DNA of 64,000 bases from Spiroplasma_E sp902809815 (lineage in GTDB: Bacteria > Bacillota_I > Bacilli_A > Mycoplasmatales > VBWQ01), in contig NZ_OZ034992.1 in the NCBI RefSeq assembly GCF_964030925.1, forward strand, positions 1,240,001-1,304,000. Direction: 5' to 3'. Position 1 is the stretch's first letter. Every line of letters starts with the position of its first letter. A program made the position numbers and the translations under genes. Under the pieces are notes generated by a model. That model saw nothing but the letters and a program-made list of their open reading frames with translations, was not told the origin of the DNA and made no database searches. Positions 56,646 through 64,000 of this stretch are shown here, one piece after another.

Positions 56646-56660
56646 TTTTTATTCCTTTTT
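56545..56660 (+). ncRNA. GC-richer structured RNA at the 3' end of DUF3800
   Basis: About 50% GC in a sea of 20-25%. TGTTGG (56550-56555) pairs with CCAACA (56627-56632), closing the domain; GCAG/CTGC (56614-56617 with 56623-56626) stacks directly on it with loop GCAAG. Inside, TCAG occurs twice (56556, 56567) and CTGG twice (56581, 56596), giving two possible nested helices. A rho-independent terminator follows at 56637-56657. From memory, comparative-genomics surveys have named several structured RNA motifs after DUF3800 genes; whether this is one needs a covariance search. Confidence 0.65.
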
Positions 56661-56662
56661 CT
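56637..56662 (+). terminator. Terminator of the structured RNA
   Basis: AAGGAATAA (56637-56645) with TTATTCCTT (56649-56657), then TTTCTTTTT. Confidence 0.8.
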
Positions 56663-56672
56663 TTTTATATAA

Positions 56673-56699
56673 AAAAAGTTACCTAAATGGTAACTTTTT
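56673..56699 (-). terminator. Terminator of the lipoprotein gene
   Basis: AAAAAGTTACC TAAAT GGTAACTTTTT, exact 11-bp stem, 25 bases beyond the lipoprotein stop. Confidence 0.8.
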
Positions 56700-56724
56700 A
56701 ATTAGATTATGGGGTAATATTATT

Positions 56725-57174
56725 TTATGTTTTTCCCGAAAAAGAATTTACAATAATATTAAAGTAAGGAGAACCATTTTTAGAAACATTAATATTAGCG
56801 TTTTTAATAACAGTATTAGATAATTTATCTTTTATTTCTTTTTCTGTAGAATTTTCATTAAGTTTATATACATCTAAAATTTGTTTTAAATTATTATTAT
56901 TGTTTATAACAAAATAAACATATTTTGCTTTTTCATAAAGAGAATTTATATCATCCGGTATAGATGTTTTTCCAATAATATTTTTTTTGTCAATTTTAAA
57001 GAAAATAAAAGGTGATTTTTTATCAAATGTTTCAATATTAATTCCTTTAATTTCACTAAAAGATATATCATATTTTTGTGGTAAAACATCTGGATTATTA
57101 TTACAAGCGATTATACTAGCACCAGATGTACTTGATAAAATTATTGCTGTTAAAATTCTAATTCATTTTTTCAT
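56725..57174 (-). CDS. Putative prophage lipoprotein
   Basis: 149 aa. Signal peptide MKKWIRILTAIILSSTSGAS followed by lipobox IIAC, so the mature protein begins with a lipid-modified Cys24 or so. Asn/Lys-rich body with no domain recognised. Lies between opposite-facing phage modules, as moron genes do; could change the host surface. Confidence 0.7.
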
Positions 57175-58258
57175 GAAATTACTCACCTACTTATCTTATT
57201 AATGGTTTTATTATAGCATATTATCTAGGATTAAATACTATTTTTGAAATAGTTAATTTATAGTATTTATAATATCTTATATATTGTGTTATTGGTCTTA
57301 CAATATCTTTTTCACTAAAAAGTGCAAGTTCTAATTGCATGATATTTGGAAATAATTGAACAATTAAATTAAATTCTTTATCATAAAAATCACAAAATCC
57401 TAACATTGTATCTTTTTTATTTTCCATACTTTGTGCAACAATATAGTCATCAATTTTAGATTGCATATAAGTATTTTCAATACTATATAAATTATATTCG
57501 TTTCTATCAATTTCTAATCCTATCTTACCATTACCTCAGTATCCAGCATATAATCCTTGATGATATCCTTGATATGTTATTTTATTATCTTCATAATATT
57601 TTAACTTTAATGGTTTATTGTATATTGATAATTCTTTTAATTCTCTTGAAAAAACAAAAGTTTGAGATTTAGATGGATTAAAGTTTTCTGTTGTAGAACA
57701 ACTACTTAATTCAAGATTAAATCATTCTTCTGTTTCATATTCATAACTTAAATATACATCTACACTTTTATAATATCTTTTTAAATCATTAAAAGTTTTA
57801 ATTAATAATGTAGGGTCTAAATAATCTTTAAAATTAATATTTACTTCTAATGGTTTAATTTTAGATACTACATTTTCTACTCATTTATTATAATCTCATA
57901 TTAATTTATCTTTTGTATGATTAAATATATGTGTTTGGGGTATATTAACTTCTATACTTGGATTTTTTGGAATTATTACAATTTGTTTTGCTATATTTTG
58001 TGGACTTGGTGGTAATATTTTTGCTGGATATGAAAATGTAGTTTCTTCACTTTCTTCATATTCATCATGATTTAATTTATATAAAGTTGTTCAATTAAAA
58101 GCATTACCAGTTAAATAACCCATATTATTATATCTAAACTGAGCAACTGATATTTCATTATAATCACCTTGATAAGTAAAAGGATTATCACTATAAAATG
58201 TATGTCTTTCTTCACCTTGATGTAATGATTGAGTTACAATTGTATCAATAATAGCCAC

Positions 58259-59378
58259 TTAGCCCTTTTTACTAGACCATTAATTTAAAAAACCTGAATG
58301 TATTCTAAAAACAATTGTGTTATATAATTAACACTAATTTTAACCTGAAAGGATTTTTATTAATGGATAAAATTAAACAAATAGCATTAGTAATTAACAA
58401 ATTAAATATCAAAGAAAAAATTAAAATTATTGATGATTGTAAAAATCAATATTCAATTAGAAACCTATGTCAATATCTTCAATTAAACAGATCAACATAT
58501 TACTTTTTAAAAAATAAACAAAAACCTATTAAAAAAGAAGAAAATCATATTATTAAATGCAATCATAAATATCAAAAAATATGCCAACTTTTAATCGAAT
58601 TTCATTCTACAAGAAAAGGCAGAATTTATGGATATTTAAGAATTTTTTCAGCTTTTAAAGAGTGATTAAAACAAGAAAAAAATATCATTTTAAATATAGA
58701 ATTATCAATAAAACAAATGCGAAAAATTATGAAAGAACACAATATTCAAGGATTAAAACAAACTAAAAATAACTATCCTAAAAACAAAAAAAATCCAAAT
58801 AAGTGAATACCTACAATGGATAAAGTAAACAAAGATTATAAAAGTACAACCTCTTCAAATCAAATTTGATCAATGGACACTAAACAAATAAATACTAAAG
58901 AAGGATGATTATATCTTTTTGTAATTATTGATTTTTATTCAAATAATGTTGTTAGTTATAATATTGCTCCTAATAAATCATATCAGGATTTAATTCTTCC
59001 TGCTCTTGAAAAAATCAACAAACAATTTTCTTGAAATCAAGTAAAAAATGTTATTTTACATTCAGATAACGCCAACGAATTTTATTGTCAGGATATCACA
59101 AAATGAGCAGAGGATAAACAAATAATTTTAAGCAAAAAACAACCTTATGATATTGGTGGTAATGTATTATCTGAAAACTGATTTTCTCATTTATCTCAAG
59201 AATGACTACCTAAAGGATCAAATCAATATTTATCCATCAATGAAGCTATAAATGATGTAAATCAATATGTTATGTTTTATAATTATGAAAGAATACATTC
59301 TAAATTTCTAAAACCACCAATTTTACAAATTAAAATTTAGAATTTTATATCAAAAATGGTCCAGTAATTAAGGGCCAA
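58259..59378 (+). mobile_element. IS3-family element, copy B (1120 bp)
   Basis: Same length and sequence as copy A. Target duplication CCAC (58255-58258 and 59379-59382). Restored target reads GCCACCAT, as for copy A. Inserted in the large phage protein gene. Confidence 0.9.
58363..59340 (+). CDS. IS3-family transposase, copy B
   Basis: Same 325-aa OrfB-type protein as copy A, intact, with D-D-E residues in WSMDTKQI, HSDNANEF and SENWFSHL. AAAGGATTTTTATTA precedes ATG 58363. Four or five TGA codons are Trp. Confidence 0.9.
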
Positions 59379-61249
59379 CCACCATATAAGCATAATTTGA
59401 ACCATCAATAACTCCATTTGATGTTGGATTTCATTGACAATTAGTATCTTCATTTGTAAATGGTGAAGCAATATCTAAAAACTCTGTATCTTCTGCTAAA
59501 ATATAAACTTTATTATTTTTCTTTTGTGATAAATCAACTGTACTTATTTGTTCTTTTGTAGTTAATTTCTGACCAGTAGTAGGGTCTCATGGATAAACAC
59601 TTACTCTATCACTTAATTTCATTGTCATAGCAGTTGTTGAAACATTTGCACCTAATAATTTACCAATAGTAAAATCATTATCATTTGTAAATGCATTTAA
59701 TGGAATTAAACCACCATTACCAATAATACTTTCTAAATTACTTGTAAAAAATGCACTCATAAAACCATTAAAATATAACATTTTTTTATATTGTTGAGCA
59801 TTTTGAGTAATAACTCAACTACTTCATATACCTAATGTTAAAGCATTTAATAATTTACCAATTAAAGGAATATCACTTAAAGCAAAAGGTAATCATTGTT
59901 GACTATCATAAGGCATTTGTATTAATGAACTAAATACTACACTATTAAAATTTAATATTGCAGACATATATTTTTGACTTATTTTTGAATAATCTACAGT
60001 TGGACTTCCTATAATTAAATGTGTATCTGGGTCTTTATATTTAAAATTACTACTCATATCTACATTATAATTACCAGTTAAATTATTTATATTTCATTCA
60101 CTATCTCAAAAGAATTTTGCTTCTCCTACTGATGTACCATTACTTAATCTTGCTTTATCTTTATCAAATGATAACATACCTTTAAAATCTTTTGTTACAA
60201 ATAAATTATCTTGAAAATTTAATGAAGTTTTTAATCATTCTGTAAAATTTTTAAAATTAGTAAATCCAGTTGGTTTTGCGTCCATTATATTATAAAATGT
60301 TGTTTCTGGATGACTACTTGTAGTTATTTTATCATTTATTCCAGCAATTAAACCACCATTATTTTTAATATTAGTTGTAGATTTTTCATTATTACCAGCA
60401 ATAAATAATCTTCTTGAAGCAAATACTTTACTTTCAAATATTTCTTCATTATTTTGTTGTATTGGTTCTTGACCTTGAATTATTGGTCTTCCATAATAAT
60501 AACAACTAGAAAGTAATTCTAATCCATATGATTGTCTATGACTATATCTTACTCCTATATCACGCATTAAAGTACGATTTAAAGTTACTTTTCCTTGTTG
60601 AATAGTAGGGAAAGCATAACCACTACCCGGGCTTGCATATTGTACAAAATCAAGTGTATTTTGACCAGTACTTACTACTCTATCATTTAAACTACTAAAA
60701 GTTAATACTTGCATACTAAATGCACCATTATAAGGACTATAATAATTTGTTACATTTGAAATATATAATAATTGTCTATCTTGATTTTTACCACTATTAC
60801 CACCAATATTTTCATTTTCATCATTAAATACTACAAAAAATTGTAAATAATCATCAATTGTAATATGTTCTTCAAACATTACTAAAGTATATTGTCTTTT
60901 TGTTTGTACTGTTTTAAATATTTGATTATTTGGTAAATTACTAAAATCAACACCACTTGTATCATCAATTAAATAAGCATTTCAATAATCTCCAATTTTA
61001 TATTGTTTTGTATAAAATTCATCTTGACCATTAACTTTATGTATTTCTTCATTAATTTTACCTTTATTTTTTTGATATATTTTTGTACTATTTTTTCAAA
61101 TACATACAACTGGAGTAGTACCAGTTAATATTAATTCATATTGACCAAAATCACTAATTTTACTATTAATTGGTTTATAACCAGTTTCAGTTAAAGGAAT
61201 TGCTCCATTATTAATAACAAATGGAAATATTTTTCAAAAACTACATCTT

Positions 61250-62611
61250 TTAATTAGCAATTGTTGTCTTTTTAATTGAAGATGTAGATGTTTCATTAAT
61301 TGAATTTGTTGATGTATCATTTTGATTATCTCCTAATAATTTTATTTCTTCTTTATCTTCTTCTATTATTTCTTTATAATGTTTTTTTGCTTGTTGTTTT
61401 GTTACTTCATCTAATTCAGCAATAGCTTGTGTATATGACATTGTTCTATCTGCTAATCTTTGACTAATCATTTCTTGTTTTAATAATTGGTCAGTCATAG
61501 CAATAGGTAAAAATTTAAATGAATAAGGTCTATCTCCAATACCATCTCATAATTTTTCATGAATTAATAACATATCAAAAAATCTATAAAAATAATATGA
61601 ATAATGACTTATTTTAGTTTCTGTAGTTTCCATATCATTTTTATTATTAAATAATGATTTAGTTTTATTTTCATAATTTACACCAGAAAATTCATTATAA
61701 TCATAACCTGCACCATTTCATATATCTTTACCTAAATCATCTTTATCTAAAATATAATTACTTGCTTTAAAATTACCTTGTATAACTTCCATACCACCAG
61801 CACCAGATTTATTATAGCCAGCAGTACCAACATTAACTACAATATTTTTTTTAGGATTATCAATAATTTTTCCATGTTCAATCATATTTTTAACAGTTTC
61901 ATTATCAAATGCACCAAATAAAGTTGTAACATTTAAATCTCTATCAACATTTCTTTGAGTATAAGATTTATGATAATATTCAATTAAATTTCAAACTGGA
62001 TAAGTATCTGGATATGCATTTAAAGTTGTTGAATTACCATAAAAATTAACCATTGGTAAATTTGTTATTTCTAATATTGGTAAATAATTTCAAGGATTTT
62101 TAATTTCATAACTATATTTTGGTGTTAATTCTGGTTTTAATTTTGTATGTGCTGTTCCTAAAATAATTTCTTTTTCATTTTTATTATCATTTTTATAAGT
62201 TTCAAATCTTATTTTTCCATTTTCAGCAATTACTCAAGTTAATGTTGCACTATCTGCTTGTTCATTTATAAAAAAGAATTCTGCACATTGTTCTTCTTCA
62301 TTATATTTAGCAACTCTACCAGCAAATGAATTAGGTAATACTTTTAAACTTGTACTATTATCTTTATAAATAATAGGCATTATATATACTTTTCCAAGTA
62401 AACTTTCTTGAATTCCAAATTTATATAATTTTTCAAATCATTTATCACTAATAATTTTATTAGTAAAATATTTTAAAATTTCATCTTTTTCACTATCAAA
62501 TAATAAACCTTTACCTAATCATAATTTAGTTGATTTTTGAGCAATTCTCATAGGAATATCACTATATCATTCTCTTCTATTACAAGAAAGATATTCTAAT
62601 GGATTATTCAT
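61250..62611 (-). CDS. Phage portal protein
   Basis: 453 aa. The dodecameric channel through which DNA enters the head. Features of the SPP1/A118-type portal family: N-terminal RREWYSDIPMRIAQKSTKLW with GKGLLFDSE, NSFAGRVAKYNEE, and the C-terminal EMISQRLADRTMSYTQAIAE. TTAGGAG precedes ATG 62611. Lies 11 bases after the terminase stop, the usual order. Confidence 0.75.
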
Positions 62612-62622
62612 TTTTATCACTC

Positions 62623-64000
62623 CTAAAATTTATTTTTATTAATTAATAATTCATTATTAATATTATTAATTAATCATTTCATTTTATGCATTGAAGCATA
62701 CATTCTTGCGTCTCAACAATTATCATATAAATCAAGCATTTGTGGTTCATTATTTGAATTTTCTAATTTAGATTTTGCTAATCATTGCATTTTTGATAAT
62801 TCTTCATGTGTATTAGGACATCTTTTTCAATTAATACTTAATATACCTTTAATCATACAAATAGTATCTCAATCAATTCTATCTCTTAAATACATTGTAG
62901 TTTTATCTACTGGAGTAAAATGTAATCAATTAATTCGTCTTTTTTCTACTTCTTTTTTTAAAATATCAATAACTGCTAATCCACCACTACCATAATCAAC
63001 ATAACAAGTAAAACCAAATTTCATTGCTTGAAATTTAATACTTTCATCTAAATAATAATCAATAATATTATTTGCTAATTCATATGTATTTTTAAATTGC
63101 ATTATTGCATTACTATGATAAAATTCACTTTCTTGATGTATTCTTCTAGTTTTTTCATTTTCACCAATAAAACATAAAACAGCAACAGTAGGATGTGCTT
63201 GTGAACTTGTAGCAAAACCTAAATCTAAACCACCAACTATTTCATTAACATTAAAATCTAATTCAGTTTTAAGTTTATCTAAATATCTTGCAAATATAGA
63301 ACCAGTTAAAACACTAGGTACACCATAATATCAACTTTGTGCTTTAATAGGGTCTAATTCTTTTAATTCTTCTAAATCATTAATTTTATCTTGTTTTAAA
63401 TTATGTTCATTTAATTTTCAATTTGAATAATGAAATAATTTAAACATTTGATTTTCTTCTATTGATTTAATTTGTTCATTATTTTCTTTCATTAAATCTA
63501 AATTAAAAGGTACACGTTTATTCATATATTCAATAAAATATTGATAAATATTATCTGGATTACAACTTCTTATTTTAATAGTTTTTTTAGCATTACCTAA
63601 TGCAAAAGTAATTGCTTGAAATTCTGCTTGACTAAATTCATTTGCTTCTTCACATCATTCAATTGCTAAATCAAAACCTTTTATTTCACTTCTAGAAAGC
63701 CCTTTAAGTGGTATTCTATCATTACTATTACTATATACACCCATAACTCTAATAAATGATTTACTACCTTTAAAACGAAAATCTGCTTGTTTATTTGGAT
63801 ATTTTAAAGTAAAATCTTTATAATCAAAACCAATATTAATTAATGCTTCATCAATTTCTTTTGTTAATTCATTAATATCTTTATTTAATTTTCTAAAACA
63901 ATATATAGCAATTGATTTATTAACTTTAATTGAAATAGCAATTAATATTGCTAATTCTTCTGCAATACTATATGTTTTACTTGAATAACGACTTCCACTT
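62623..64000 (-). CDS. terL: Terminase large subunit (5' end outside window)
   Basis: DNA-packaging motor. Near the window edge SGSRYSSKTYSIAEE is the Walker A region of PBSX/SPP1-type terminases; AIEWCEEANEFSQAEF holds the Walker B glutamates; nuclease domain GGLDLGFATSSQAHPTVAV then YVDYGSGGLAVIDIL. Ten or more TGA codons are Trp. Ends TAG 62623. The start and any small subunit lie beyond 64000. Confidence 0.85.

Larger units (their letters stand above)
57221..61296 (-). pseudogene. Large phage virion protein, split by IS3 copy B
   Basis: Removing the IS and one CCAC gives one open frame of 983 codons from ATG 61296 (translationally coupled to the portal gene, which it overlaps by 47 bases) to TAA 57221. 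The protein is rich in Tyr, Asn, Gly and Thr with beta-rich segments (for example FSMQVLTFSSLNDRVVSTGQ) and a hydrophobic stretch near residue 520 (IPLIGKLLNALTLGIWSSWV). Virion or tail role is inferred from position next to portal and terminase. As it stands the gene is broken after ~650 codons. Confidence 0.7.

Noticed and set aside
56545..56660. Reading the structured RNA as a phi29-type packaging RNA, tmRNA or tracrRNA
   Set aside because: No similarity to remembered pRNA, tmRNA or tracrRNA motifs, and no CRISPR repeats or Cas genes are in the window. Left as a DUF3800-linked RNA.
51293..56660. CRISPR array or retron
   Set aside because: No regularly spaced repeats, reverse transcriptase or msr/msd-like inverted repeats were seen.
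1..64000. tRNA or rRNA genes
   Set aside because: No TTCGAAT-type T-loops with cloverleaf context or rRNA motifs were noticed; only rnpB is a clear housekeeping RNA.

Overview
The window looks like a Spiroplasma chromosome. TGA is read as tryptophan throughout: nearly every protein below is cut into pieces if TGA is taken as stop and becomes full length when it is not. Base composition is strongly AT-rich, intergenic gaps are short and carry strong hairpins, the sugar importer is a PTS, and a plectrovirus genome (a phage type typical of Spiroplasma) is present. The species cannot be named from this sequence.

Layout. 1-8.4 kb: the end of asnS, a hypothetical gene, greA, an HPr-like gene, rpmB and a phosphate-uptake operon (pstS, a fused pstC-pstA, pstB, phoU). 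8.2-14.5 kb (minus): a MacB/FtsX-type ABC system with a 1331-aa permease. 14.5-22.1 kb: an accessory patch with a coiled-coil gene that carries a piece of transposase, an ISNCY-like transposase, a 494-aa hypothetical protein, and a gene split by an IS5-like element. 22.2-27.2 kb (minus): a glucose-type PTS EIICB, der, cmk and a coiled-coil membrane protein. 27.6-31.2 kb: small accessory genes and a second IS5-like copy. 31.4-32.8 kb: a short-chain dehydrogenase and pgsA. 33.1-40.2 kb (minus): a type IV secretion/conjugation operon (VirD4, VirB6-like, VirB2-like, VirB4 fused to a PrgI-like segment, a small zinc-ribbon protein). 40.5-46.8 kb: ffh, rny, a broken recA, cinA, rnpB RNA, gpsB/divIVA, a broken recU and an HU gene.

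46.9-50.9 kb: a plectrovirus remnant (HUH Rep, small proteins, Zot-like ATPase) interrupted by an IS3-family element. 50.9-64 kb: part of a tailed-phage prophage. It has a control region with TACGTA motifs and hairpins, a rightward early operon of about 16 small genes (RHH protein, ERF annealase, RuvC-like resolvase, many tiny CxxC proteins), a DUF3800 gene that ends inside a GC-richer structured RNA with its own terminator, a lipoprotein gene, and leftward late genes (a 983-aa virion protein split by a second IS3 copy, portal, and the large terminase running off the window).

How the parts relate. Host recA has a 4-bp duplication and host recU a homopolymer frameshift, while the adjacent prophage carries ERF and RuvC-like functions. 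Both phage elements are interrupted by the same IS at the same GCCACCAT target. The most unusual items are the DUF3800/structured-RNA unit, two small promoter-hairpin units whose loops are complementary to downstream leaders, and a 103-bp transposase fragment carried in frame inside a coiled-coil gene. Several other genes show single-base homopolymer shifts, so raw reads should be checked before all of them are treated as real decay.
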